Below, one piece after another: positions 53,116 to 64,000 of a stretch of 64,000 nt of DNA. The stretch comes from Rhipicephalus microplus. Taxonomy: Eukaryota > Arthropoda > Arachnida > Ixodida > Ixodidae. Position 1 is the stretch's first letter. Every line of letters begins with the position of its first letter. The DNA is taken from positions 143,469,319 through 143,533,318 of the forward strand of contig NC_134707.1 in assembly GCF_043290135.1 (NCBI RefSeq), in the 5' to 3' direction. A model generated the notes under the pieces. It was not told the DNA's origin and did no database searches. It saw only the letters and a program-made list of their open reading frames with translations. A program made the position numbers and the translations under genes.

Positions 53116-54050
53116 AGAAACTGAACAAATAGAGACTGCACAACTAGAGACTCCGCAACTAGAAACTCCGCAGCAAGCAACTCCGCAACTGGAAACTCCG
53201 CAACTTGAAACTCTGCAACTAGAAACTTTACAGCTAGAAACTCCACAACTTGAGACTTCGCAAATAGAAACTCGTCAACTGGAAACTCAACCACTAGAAA
53301 CTCCACAGCTAGAAACTCCAAAACTAGAAACTCCACAATTTGAAACCCAACAAATAGATACTCCACAACTACAGACTCCACAACTTGAAACACCACAACT
53401 AGATACTCCACAACTACAAATTCCGCAACTAGAAACTCCACAACTAGAAACTCCACAACTAGAATCTCTGCAACTAGGAACTCCGCAACTAGAAACTGCA
53501 CAGCTAGAAACCCCACAACTATAAACTTCAAAACTAGCAACTCAACAACTAGAGACTGCTCAACTAGAGACTTCGCAACTAGAAACTCCACAGCTAGTAA
53601 CTCCGCAACTAGAAACTCCACAACTTGAAACTCCGCCACTAGAAGCTCCACAACTAGAAAACTCCGCAACTAGAAACTCCGCAACTAGAAACTCCACAAC
53701 AAGAGACTCCACAACTTGAAACACCACAACTAGATACTCCACAACTACTAATTCCACAACTAGAAACTCCACAACTAGAAACACCACATCTGGAAACTCC
53801 GCAACAACAAACTCTGCAACCAGAAACTCCTCAACTAGAATTTTCACAGCTAGAGACTCAACAACTAGAGACTCCTCCACTAAAAGCTCCACAACTAGAA
53901 ACTCCACAACTAGAAACTCCGCAACTTGAAACCCGACAACTAGAAACTCAAAACCTAGAAACTCCACGCCTATAAATTCCTCAACTTGAAACTCCACAAC
54001 TCGAAACTCTGCAACTAGAAAATCCACAACTATAAACTCAAGTAGAAACT
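53116..54050 (+). repeat. Rearranged B-like segment
   Basis: From 53,116 to about 53,690 the sequence follows 37,130-37,690. From about 53,690 to 53,990 it resembles 18,060-18,350 and 63,540-63,780 (AACACCACATCTGGAAACTCC, then CAACAACAAACTCTGCAACC). It links the B array to family D. No gene or other element is seen. Confidence 0.7.
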
Positions 54051-54756
54051 CCCCAACTGGAAACTCTGCAACTAGAAACTCCGCAACTAGAAACTTCACA
54101 ACTAGAAACTCCACAACTTGAAACACCACAACTACATACTCCACAACTACAAATTGCACAACTAGAAACTCCACAACCAGAAACTCCGAAACTAGAAACT
54201 CCGCAGCTAGAAACTCCACAACTTTAGACTTCGCAACTAGAAACTCGGCAGCTAGAATATCCACAACTAGAAACTCTGCGACTAGAAACTCCGAAACTAC
54301 AAATTCCGCAACCTGAAACTCCGCAACTAGAAACTCCACAGCTAGAAACTCCACAACTTGAGACTTCGCAACTAGAAACTCGGCAACTAGAATCTCCACA
54401 ACTAGAAACTCTGCAACTAGAAACTCCGCAACTAGAAACTCCACAACTAGAGCTCCACAACTAGAAACTCCACCACTAGAAACTCCACAACTACGAACCT
54501 CACAACTAGAAACTCCACAGCCAGAAACTCCACAACTAGAAACTCCACAGCCAGAAACTCCACAACTAGAAACTCCACATCTAGAAATTCCGCAACAACA
54601 AACTCCACAACTAGAAACTCCACAACTAGAAATTTCACAGAGACTCAACAACTAGAGACTCCTCAACTAAAAGCTCCACAACTAGAAACTTTACAACTAG
54701 AAACTCCGCAACTAGGAACCCGACAACTAGAAACTGAACAACTAGAAACTCCACAC
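54050..54756 (+). repeat. HOR-D, partial copy D0
   Basis: This matches 57,300-58,007 at an offset of 3250-3251 bp; the one-base change in offset is the form CTAGAGCTCCACAAC (about 54,448) against ATAGAGACTCCACAAC in D1. It includes the distinctive CAACTACATACTCC (54,129) and ACAACTTTAGACTTCG (about 54,221). Confidence 0.8.
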
Positions 54757-57700
54757 CTATTATTTCAACACCTTGAAACTCCACAACTAAAACTCCACAA
54801 CTAAAACTTCACAACTAGAAACTCCACAACTAGAAACTCCGCAACTAGACTCTCCCCAACTAGAAACTCCCCAACTAGAAACTCTGCAACTAGAAACTCC
54901 GCAACTAGAAACTCTGCAACTAGAAACTCCGTAACTAGAAACTCCACAGCTAGAAACCCCACAACTATAAACTTCACAACTAGAAACTCCACAACTAGAA
55001 ACTCCGCAACTAGACTCTCCCCAACTAGAAACTCCCCAACTAGAAACTCTGCAACTAGAAACTCCGCAACTAGAAACTCTGCAACTAGAAACTCCGTAAC
55101 TAGAAACTCCACAGCTAGAAACCCCACAACTATAAACTTCACAACTAGAAACTCCACAACTAGAAACTCCGAAACTAGAAACTCCGCAGCTAGAAACTCC
55201 ACAACTTGAGACTTCGCAGCTAGAAACTCGGCAACTAGAATCTCCACAACTAGAAACTCTGCGACTAGAAACTCCGCAACTACAAACTCCGCAACCTGAA
55301 ACTCAACAACTAGAGACTCCACAACTAGAGACTCCGCAACTAGAAACTCCACAGCTAGAAACTCCGCAACTAGAAACTCCACAACTTGAAACTCCTCCAC
55401 TAGAATCTCCACAACTAGAAAACTCCGCAACTAGAAACTCTGCAACTAGAAACTCTGCAACTAAAAACTCCGCAACTAGAAACTCAAGAGCCAGAAACTC
55501 CACAACTTGAAACACCACAACTAGATACTCGACAACTACAAATTCCACAACTAGAAACTCCACAACTAGAAACTCCGCAACTTGAGACTTCGCAACTAAA
55601 AACTCGGCAGCTAGTATTTCCACAACTAGAAACTCTGCAACTAGAAACTCCGCAACTAGAAACTCCACAACTAGAAACTCCACAACTAGAGACTCCACAA
55701 CTAGAAACTCCACAACTACAAACCCCACAACTAGAAACTCCACAACTTGAAACTCCACAATTTGAGAGTTCGCAACTAGAAACTCCAACTGTAGAAACTC
55801 CACAACTAGAGACTCCACAACTAGAAACTCCACAACTAGAAGCTCTGCAACTAGAAACTCCACAACTGGAAAACTCCGCAACTAGAAACTCTGCAACTAG
55901 AAACTCCGCAACTAGAAACTTCACACCTAGAAACTCCACAACTTGAAACACCACAACTAGATACTCCACAACTACAAATTGCACAACTAGAAACTCCACA
56001 ACCAGAAACTCCGAAACTAGAAACTCCGCAGCTAAAAACTTCACAACTTGAGACTTCGCAACTAGAAACTCGGCAACTAGAATCTCCACAACTAGAAACT
56101 CTGCGACTAGAAAATCCGCAACTACAAACTCCGCAACCTGAAACTCCGCAACTAGAAACTCCACAGCTAGAAACTTCACAACTTGAGACTTCGCAACTAG
56201 AAACTCGGCAACTAGAATCTCCACAACTAGAAACTCTGCAACTAGAAACTCCGCAACTAGAATCTCCACAGCTAGAAACTCCACAACTAGGAACTCCACA
56301 ACTAGAAACTCCACACCTATTATTTCAACACCTTGAAACTCCACAACTAAAACTCCACAACTAAAACTTCACAGCTAGAAACTCCACGACTAGAAACTCC
56401 GCAACTAGACTCTCCCCAACTAGAAACTCCCCAACTAGAAACTCTGCAACTAGAAACTCCGCAACTAGAAACTCTGCAACTAGAAACTCCGTAACTAGAA
56501 ACTCCACAGCTAGAAACCCCACAACTATAAACTTCACAACTACAAATTCCACAACTAGAAACTCGACAACTGGAAACTCCGCAACTACAAACTCCGCAAA
56601 TAGAAACTTTACAGCTAGAAACTCCACAACTTGAGACTTCGCAACTAGAAACTCTGCTACAAGAAATTCCGCAACGAGAATCTCCACAGCTAGTAACTCC
56701 GCAACTAGAAACTCCACAACTTGAAACTCCGCCTCTAGAATCTCCACAACTTGAAAACTCCGCAACTAGAAACTCTGCAACCAGAAACTCCGCAACTAGA
56801 AACTCCACAGCTAGAAACTCCACAACTTGAAACACCACAACTAGATACTCCACAACTACAAATTGCACAACTAGAAACTCCCCAACTAGAAACTCCGCAA
56901 CTAGAAACTCCGCAGCTAGAAACTCCACAACTTGAGACTTCGCAGCTGGAAACTCGGCAACTAGTATCTCCACAACTAGAAAACTCCGCAACTAGAAACT
57001 CTGCAACTCTAAACTCCGCAACTAGAAACTCCACAGCTAGAAACTCCACAACTAGAAACTCCACAACTAGAGACTCCACAACTAGAAACTCCACAACTAC
57101 GAACCCCACAACTACGAACCCCACTACTAGCAACTCCACAACTAGAAACTCCACAATTAGAAACTCCACAACTTGAGACTTCGCAACTACAAACTCCACA
57201 ACTAGAAACTGCACTACTAGACTCTCCAAAACTAGAAACTCCACAACTACAAACTCCACAACTAGAAACTCCACAACTACGAACCTCGCAACTAGAAACT
57301 CCACAACTGGAAACTCTGCAACTAGAAACTCCGCAACTAGAAACTTCACACCTAGAAACTCCACAACTTGAAACACCACAACTACATACTCCACAACTAC
57401 AAATTGCACAACTAGAAACTCCACAACCAGAAACTCCGAAACTAGAAACTCCGCAGCTAGAAACTCCACAACTTTAGACTTCGCAACTAGAAACTCGGCA
57501 GCTAGAATATCCACAACTAGAAACTCTGCGACTAGAAACTCCGAAACTACAAATTCCGCAACCTGAAACTCCGCAACTAGAAACTCCACAGCTAGAAACT
57601 CCACAACTTGAGACTTCGCAACTAGAAACTCGGCAACTAGAATCTCCACAACTAGAAACTCTGCAACTAGAAACTCCGCAACTAGAAACTCCACAAATAG

Positions 57701-58007
57701 AGACTCCACAACTAGAAACTCCACCACTAGAAACTCCACAACTACGAACCTCACAACTAGAAACTCCACAGCCAGAAACTCCACAACTAGAAACTCCACA
57801 GCCAGAAACTCCACAACTAGAAACTCCACATCTAGAAATTCCGCAACAACAAACTCCACAACTAGAAACTCCACAACTAGAAATTTCACAGAGACTCAAC
57901 AACTAGAGACTCCTCAACTAAAAGCTCCACAACTAGAAACTTTACAACTAGAAACTCCGCAACTAGGAACCCGACAACTAGAAACTGAACAACTAGAAAC
58001 TCCACAC
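54757..58007 (+). repeat. HOR-D copy D1 (3251 bp)
   Basis: The copy is bounded by the landmark CTATTATTTCAACACC at 54,757 and 58,008, with a second internal copy of the same landmark at 56,317. It thus has two related half-repeats of 1560 and 1691 bp. It contains a local 165-bp tandem duplication near its start and lacks a 165-bp block that D2 has at 60,216-60,380. Confidence 0.88.
54841..55170 (+). repeat. 165-bp (11-unit) tandem duplication in D1
   Basis: The sequence starting GCAACTAGACTCTCC at 54,841 recurs at 55,006, exactly 165 bp or eleven 15-bp units later, with the same internal order of CCC, CTG, CCG, CTG and CGTAACTAG units and the same closing ATAAACTTCACAAC. The two copies look identical by eye. 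Confidence 0.9.
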
Positions 58008-61000
58008 CTATTATTTCAACACCTTGAAACTCCACAACTAAAACTCCACAACTAAAACTTCACAACTAGAAACTCCACAACTAGAAACTCCGCAACTAGA
58101 CTCTCCCCAACTAGAAACTCCCCAACTAGAAACTCTGCAACTAGAAACTCCGCAACTAGAAACTCTGCAACTAGAAACTCCGTAACTAGAAACTCCACAG
58201 CTAGAAACCCCACAACTATAAACTTCACAACTAGAAACTCCACAACTAGAAACTCTGCAACTAGACTCTCCCCAACTAGAAACTCCCCAACTAGAAACTC
58301 TGCAACTAGAAACTCCGCAACTAGAAACTCTGCAACTAGAATCTCCGTAACTAGAAACTCCACAGCTAGAAACCCCACAACTATAAACTTCACAACTAGA
58401 AACTCCACAACTAGAAACTCCGAAACTAGAAACTCCGCAGCTAGAAACTCCACAACTTGAGACTTCGCAGCTAGAAACTCGGCAACTAGAATCTCCACAA
58501 CTAGAAACTCTGCGACTAGAAACTCCGCAACTACAAACTCCGCAACCTGAAACTCAACAACTAGAGACTCCACAACTAGAGACTCCGCAACTAGAAACTC
58601 CACAGCTAGAAACTCCGCAACTAGAAACTCCAAACTTGAAAATCCTCCACTAGAATCTCCACAACTAGAAAACTCCGCAACTAGAAACTCTGCAACTAGA
58701 AACTCTGCAACTAAAAACTCCGCAACTAGAAACTCAAGAGCCAGAAACTCCACAACTTGAAACACCACAACTAGATACTCGACAACTACAAATTCCACAA
58801 CTAGAAACTCCACAACTAGAAACTCCGCAACTTGAGACTTCGCAACTAAAAACTCGGCAGCTAGTATTTCCACAACTAGAAACTCTGCAACTAGAAACTC
58901 CGCAACTAGAAACTCCAAACTAGAAACTCCACAACTAGAGACTCCACAACTAGAAACTCCACAACTACAAACCCCACAACTAGAAACTCCACAACTTGAA
59001 ACTCCACAATTTGAGAGTTCGCAACTAGAAACTCCAACTGTAGAAACTCCACAACTAGAGACTCCACAACTAGAAACTCCACAACTAGAAGCTCTGCAAC
59101 TAGAAACTCCACAACTGGAAAACTCCGCAACTAGAAACTCTGCAACTAGAAACTCCGCAACTAGAAACTTCACACCTAGAAACTCCACAACTTGAAACAC
59201 CACAACTAGATACTCCACAACTACAAATTGCACAACTAGAAACTCCACAACCAGAAACTCCGAAACTAGAAACTCCGCAGCTAAAAACTTCACAACTTGA
59301 GACTTCGCAACTAGAAACTCGGCAACTAGAATCTCCACAACTAGAAACTCTGCGACTAGAAATTCCGCAACTACAAACTCCGCAACCTGAAACTCCGCAA
59401 CTAGAAACTCCACAGCTAGAAACTTCACAACTTGAGACTTCGCAACTAGAAACTCGGCAACTAGAATCTCCACAACTAGAAACTCTGCAACTAGAAACTC
59501 CGCAACTAGAATCTCCACAGCTAGAAACTCCACAACTAGGAACTCCACAACTAGAAACTCCACACCTATTATTTCAACACCTTGAAACTCCACAACTAAA
59601 ACTCCACAACTAAAACTTCACAGCTAGAAACTCCACGACTAGAAACTCCGCAACTAGACTCTCCCCAACTAGAAACTCCCCAACTAGAAACTCTGCAACT
59701 AGAAACTCCGCAACTAGAAACTCTGCAACTAGAAACTCCGTAACTAGAAACTCCACAGCTAGAAACCCCACAACTATAAACTTCACAACTACAAATTCCA
59801 CAACTAGAAACTCGACAACTGGAAACTCCGCAACTACAAACTCCGCAACTAGAAACTTTACAGCTAGAAACTCCACAACTTGAGACTTCGCAACTAGAAA
59901 CTCTGCTACAAGAAATTCCGCAACGAGAATCTCCACAGCTAGTAACTCCGCAACTAGAAACTCCACAACTTGAAACTCCGCCTCTAGAATCTCCACAACT
60001 TGAAAACTCCGCAACTAGAAACTCTGCAACCAGAAACTCCGCAACTAGAAACTCCACAGCTAGAAACTCCACAACTTGAAACACCACAACTAGATACTCC
60101 ACAACTACAAATTGCACAACTAGAAACTCCCCAACTAGAAACTCCGCAACTAGAAACTCCGCAGCTAGAAACTCCACAACTTGAGACTTCGCAGCTGGAA
60201 ACTCGGCAACTAGTATCTCCACAACTAGAAACTCTGCGACTAGAAACTCCGCAACTACAAACTCCGCAACCTGAAACTCAACAACTAGAGACTGCACAAC
60301 TAGAGACTCCGCAACTAGAAACTCCACAGCTAGAAACTCCGCAACTAGAAACTCCACAACTTGAAACTCCGCCATTAGAATCTCCACAACTAGAAAACTG
60401 CGCAACTAGAAACTCTGCAACTCTAAACTCCGCAACTAGAAACTCCACAGCTAGAAACTCCACAACTAGAAACTCCACAACTAGAGACTCCACAACTAGA
60501 AACTCCACAACTACGAACCCCACAACTACGAACCCCACTACTAGCAACTCCACAACTAGAAACTCCACAATTAGAAACTCCACAACTTGAGACTTCGCAA
60601 CTACAAACTCCACAACTAGAAACTGCACTACTAGAGTCTCCAAAACTAGAAACTCCACAACTACAAACTCCACAACTAGAAACTCCACAACTACGAACCT
60701 CGCAACTAGAAACTCCACAACTTGAAACTCTGCAACTAGAAACTCCACAACTAGAAAAGTCCGCAACTAGAAACTCTGCAACTAAAAACTCCGCAACTAG
60801 AAACTCCAGAGACAGAAACTGCACAACTTGAAACACCACAACTAGATACTCCTCAACTACAAATTTCACAACTAGAAACTCCACAACTAGAAACTCCGCA
60901 ACTTGAGACTTCGCAACTAGAAATTCGGCAACTAGAATCTCCACAACTAGAAACTCTGCAACTAGAAACTCCGCAACTAGAAACTCCACAGCTAGAAACT

Positions 61001-61441
61001 CAACAACTAGAGACTCCACAACTAGAAACTCCACAACTAGAAACTCCACAACTAGAGACTCCACAACTAGAAACTCCATAACTACAAACCCGACAACTAG
61101 AATTTACACAACTAGAAACTCCACAACTTGAGAGTTCGCAACTAGAAACTCCACAACTAGAAACTCCACAACTAGAGACTCCACAACTAGAAACTCCACC
61201 ACTAGAAACTCCACAACTACGAACCTCACAACTAGAAATTCCACAACTAGAAACTCCACAGCCAGAAACTCCACAACTAGAAACTCCACATCTAGAAACT
61301 CCGCAACAACAAACTCCACAACTAGAAACTCCACAACTAGAAATTTCACAACTAGAGACTCAACAACTAGAGACTCCTCAACTAAAAGCTCCACAACTAG
61401 AAACTCTACAACTAGAAACTCAACAACTAGAAACTCCACAC
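58008..61441 (+). repeat. HOR-D copy D2 (3434 bp)
   Basis: The copy is bounded by CTATTATTTCAACACC at 58,008 and 61,442, with the internal landmark at 59,566. The first half is 1558 bp against 1560 in D1; the two missing bases are one each near 58,631 (CTCCAAACTTG) and 58,915 (CTCCAAACTAG). The second half carries 165 extra bases at 60,216-60,380 relative to D1, plus further small differences. After about 60,760 it diverges increasingly from D1. Confidence 0.87.
58092..58421 (+). repeat. 165-bp (11-unit) tandem duplication in D2
   Basis: The counterpart of the duplication in D1: GCAACTAGACTCTCC at 58,092 and 58,257, 165 bp apart. The second copy differs at a few bases (for example CTCTGCAACTAGAC for CTCCGCAACTAGAC). 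Because both D copies have it, the duplication predates amplification of the D repeat. Confidence 0.88.
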
Positions 61442-61722
61442 CTATTATTTCAACACCTTGAAACTCCACAACTAAAACTCTACAACTAAAACTTCACAAC
61501 TAGAAACTCCACAACTAGAAACTCCGCAACTAGACTCTCCTCAACTAGAAACTCCCAACTAGAAACTCTGCAACTAGAAACTCCGCAACTAGAAACTCTG
61601 CAACTAGAAACTCCGTAACTAGAAACTCCACAGCTAGAAACCCCACAACTATAAACTTCACAACTAGAATTTCCACAACTAGAAACTCCGCAACTAGACT
61701 CTCCCCAACTAGAAACTCCCCA
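61442..61722 (+). repeat. HOR-D, truncated copy D3
   Basis: This follows the beginning of D1 and D2, including the units CTAGACTCTCC near 61,530 and 61,694. Near 61,720 it changes to CTACAGACTCCGCAAC and the 16-bp/14-bp unit pair, leaving family D. Confidence 0.75.
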
Positions 61723-64000
61723 ACTACAGACTCCGCAACTAGAAAACTCCGCAACTAGAAACTCCCAACTAGACACTCCACAACTAGAAACTCAACAACT
61801 TCAAAATCCACAACTAGAAACTCCACAATTTGAAACTCCACAACTAGATACTACACAACTATGAATTCCACAACTAGAAACTCCACAACTAGAAACTCCG
61901 CAACTAGAAGCTCCGCAACTAGAATTTCCACAGCTAGAAACTCCACAACTTGAGACTTCGCAACTAGAAACTCGGCAACTAGAAACCCGCCAACCACAAA
62001 CTCCACAACTAGAAACTCCACAAGTTTAAACCCAAAAAATAGATACTCCACAACTACAGACTCCACAACTAGAAACTCCCCAACTAGAAACTCCACAACT
62101 TGAAACTCCGCAACTAGAAACTCCGAAACTAGAAACTCCACAACTAGAAAACTCCGCAACGTGAAACTCTGCAACTAGAAACTCCGCAATTAGAAACTCC
62201 ACAGTTAGAAACTTCATTACTTGAAACACCACAACTAGATACTCCACAACTACGAATTCCACAACTACAAATTCCGCAACTGGAAACTCCACAACTGGAA
62301 ACTCCGCAACTAGAAACTCCACAGCTAGAAACTCCACAACTTGAGACTTCGCGACTAGAAACTCAGCAACTTGAAACTATACATACGAAATTCTGCAACT
62401 AGAAAATCCACAACTATAAACTCAAGTAGAAACTCTCCAACTGAAAACTCCGCAACTAGAAACTCCGCAACTAGAAAATCCACAACTAGAAACTTCACAA
62501 GAAGAAACTCCCCAACAAGAAACTCCACAACTGGAAACTCCACAACTAGAAACTCCACAACTGAAAACTCTGCCACTAGAAACTTTACAGCTAGAAACTC
62601 CACAACTTGAGACTTCGCAAATAGAAACTCGTCAACTGAAAAATCAACCACTAGAAACTCCACAGCTAGAAACTCCACAACTAGAAACTCCACAACCAGA
62701 AACTCCACAACTAGAATTTCCGCAGCTAGAGACTCAACAAATAGAGACTCCTCAACTAAAAGCTCCACAACTAGAAACTCCACAACTTAAAACTCCACAA
62801 GTTGCAACCCGACAACTAGAAACTCAACAACAGGAAACTCCACACCTATAAATTCCTCAACTTGAAACTCCACAACTAAATATTCCATAAGTAGAAACTC
62901 CACAGCTAGAATTTCCACAACTAGAATCCCCACATTTAGAAGCTACACAGATTGAAATTACACAACTAGAAATTCCACAACTGGAAACTCCGCAACTAGA
63001 AACTCTGCAACCGGAAACTTTACAGCTAGAAACTCCACAACTTGAGACTTCGCAAATAGAAACTCGTCAACTGGAAACTCAACCACTAGAAACTCCACAG
63101 CTAGAAACTCCACAACTAGAAACTCCAGAACATGAAACCAAACAAATAGATACTCCACAACTACAGACTCCACAACTTGAAACACCACAACTAGATACTC
63201 CGCATCTACAAATTCCGCAACTAGAAACTCCACAACCGGAAATTCCGGAACTAGAAATTCCCCAACTGGAACTCCACAACTAGAATCTCTGCAAATAGAA
63301 ACTCCGCAACTAGAAAATCCACAGCTAGAAACCCCACAACTATAAACTTCCCAACTAGCAACTCAACAACTAGAGACTGCACAACTATAGACTCCGCCAC
63401 TAGAAACTCAACAGCTAGTAACTCCGCAACTAGAAACTCCACAACTTGAAACTCCGCCACTAGAAGCTCCACAACTAGAAAACTCCGCAACTAGAAACTC
63501 TGCAACAAGAAACTCCGCAACTAGAAACTCCACAGCTAGAGACTCCACAACTTGAAACACCACATCTGGAAACTCCGCAACAACAAACTCTGCAACCACA
63601 AACTCCACAACTAGAAGTTCCACAGCTAGAAACTCAACAACTAGAGACTTTTCAACTAAAAGCTCCACAACTAGAAACTCCACAACTAGAAACTCCGCAA
63701 CTTGAAACCCGACAACTAGAAACTCAACAACTAGAAACTCCACACCTATAAATTCCTCAACTTGAAACTTTACAACTAAAACTCCATAACTAGAAACTCC
63801 ACAACTAGAAACTCCACAACTAGAAACTCCGCAACTAGAAACTCCCCAACTAGAAACTCCACAACTAGAAACTCTGCAGCTAGAAACTCCGCAACTAGAA
63901 AATCTGCAAATTGAAACTCCACAGCTAGAAACTCCACAACTAGTAACACCACAACTTGAGAGTTCGCAACTAGAAACTCCACAACTAGAAACTCCACAAC
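61723..64000 (+). repeat. Terminal mosaic of J, C and B-like segments
   Basis: From 61,723 to 62,360 the sequence follows the J segment (compare 23,081-23,650), including CCCAAAAAATAGATACTCC near 62,032. A piece with ACATACGAAATTCTGCAACT (62,381) and the units of 27,067-27,200 follows. From about 62,560 it resembles the 27,580-27,920 duplication (CAACAGGAAACTCC at 62,827), and from about 62,960 to the end B-like units corresponding to 17,880-18,360 and 37,200-37,690. The array continues past the window edge. Confidence 0.68.

Larger units (their letters stand above)
1..64000 (+). repeat. 15-bp satellite array (whole window)
   Basis: The sequence is a continuous run of imperfect head-to-tail copies of ACTCCACAACTAGAA, with common variants ACTCCGCAACTAGAA, ACTCTGCAACTAGAA, ACTCCACAGCTAGAA and ACTCCACAACTTGAA. 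About 4,270 units fit in the window. I saw no stretch in the reverse orientation and no unique-sequence interruption. Most units are exactly 15 bp; scattered 12-, 14- and 16-bp units change the phase locally. In a hand tally of 28 units (54,006-54,438) positions 10 (C) and 14 (A) never varied and position 8 (A) varied once, whereas position 6 (A or G) varied most. Both edges of the window lie inside the array, so its true length is unknown. Function is unknown; a structural heterochromatic role is an inference from size and organisation only. Confidence 0.98.

Noticed and set aside
1..64000. CRISPR array
   Set aside because: The units are contiguous without unique spacers, and the 15-bp period is far shorter than a repeat-spacer unit.
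1..64000. Telomeric repeat or rolling-circle origin iterons
   Set aside because: The unit does not resemble known telomere motifs such as TTAGGG-type repeats, is not G-rich on either strand, and thousands of copies without any replication gene do not fit iterons.

Overview
The whole 64-kb window is one satellite array. From the first base to the last it consists of imperfect head-to-tail copies of a 15-bp unit with the plus-strand consensus ACTCCACAACTAGAA, about 4,270 units, all in the same orientation. I found no unique-sequence island, RNA gene, transposon, CRISPR array, origin or credible protein-coding gene. The plus strand is rich in A and C and poor in G (the consensus has 7 A, 5 C, 2 T, 1 G), and nearly every unit carries CTAG, a tetranucleotide generally scarce in bacteria. 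Together with the size and layered structure of the array this points to eukaryotic heterochromatin (pericentromeric, subtelomeric or interstitial satellite). I do not recognise the monomer and cannot name the organism.

The 15-bp units differ from one another, and those differences mark a second level of organisation made of higher-order repeats (HORs) a few kilobases long. Layout: 1-14,100, family A, with copies of 2083, 2815, 3383 and 3248 bp and partial copies at both ends; 14,100-14,950, a type-C segment; 14,950-18,360, an outlying piece of family B; 18,361-20,140, an outlying piece of family A; 20,141-29,255, a mosaic of type-C, type-J and A-like segments ending in a tandem duplication (1356 and about 1245 bp); 29,256-30,527, a transition; 30,528-53,115, family B, with copies of 3612, 4750, 4059, 4758 and 5055 bp and a partial sixth; 53,116-54,050, a rearranged B-like segment; 54,050-61,722, family D, with copies of 3251 and 3434 bp and partial copies; 61,723-64,000, a mosaic of J, C and B-like pieces. 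The coordinates of named HOR copies are set by sequence landmarks and are exact for those landmarks; block edges are approximate.

Hundreds of open frames exist, but they are explained by the repeat: 15 is a multiple of 3 and four of the six frames of the consensus lack a stop (TPQLE and STTRN on plus, LVVEF and SSCGV on minus). Most HOR lengths are not multiples of 3, and 12-, 14- and 16-bp units shift the frame repeatedly. The longest open frame (513 codons, minus strand, 58,052-59,593) owes its length to two one-base deletions absent from its sister copy. I therefore annotate no CDS.

The most informative observations are the nested HOR architecture with several separately homogenised families, breakpoints that mostly fall inside shared unit sequence and keep the 15-bp register, a recurring 165-bp (11-unit) step in duplication and deletion, a recurring 16-bp plus 14-bp unit pair, and a CCG/CCA/CTG variation that looks like CpG decay.
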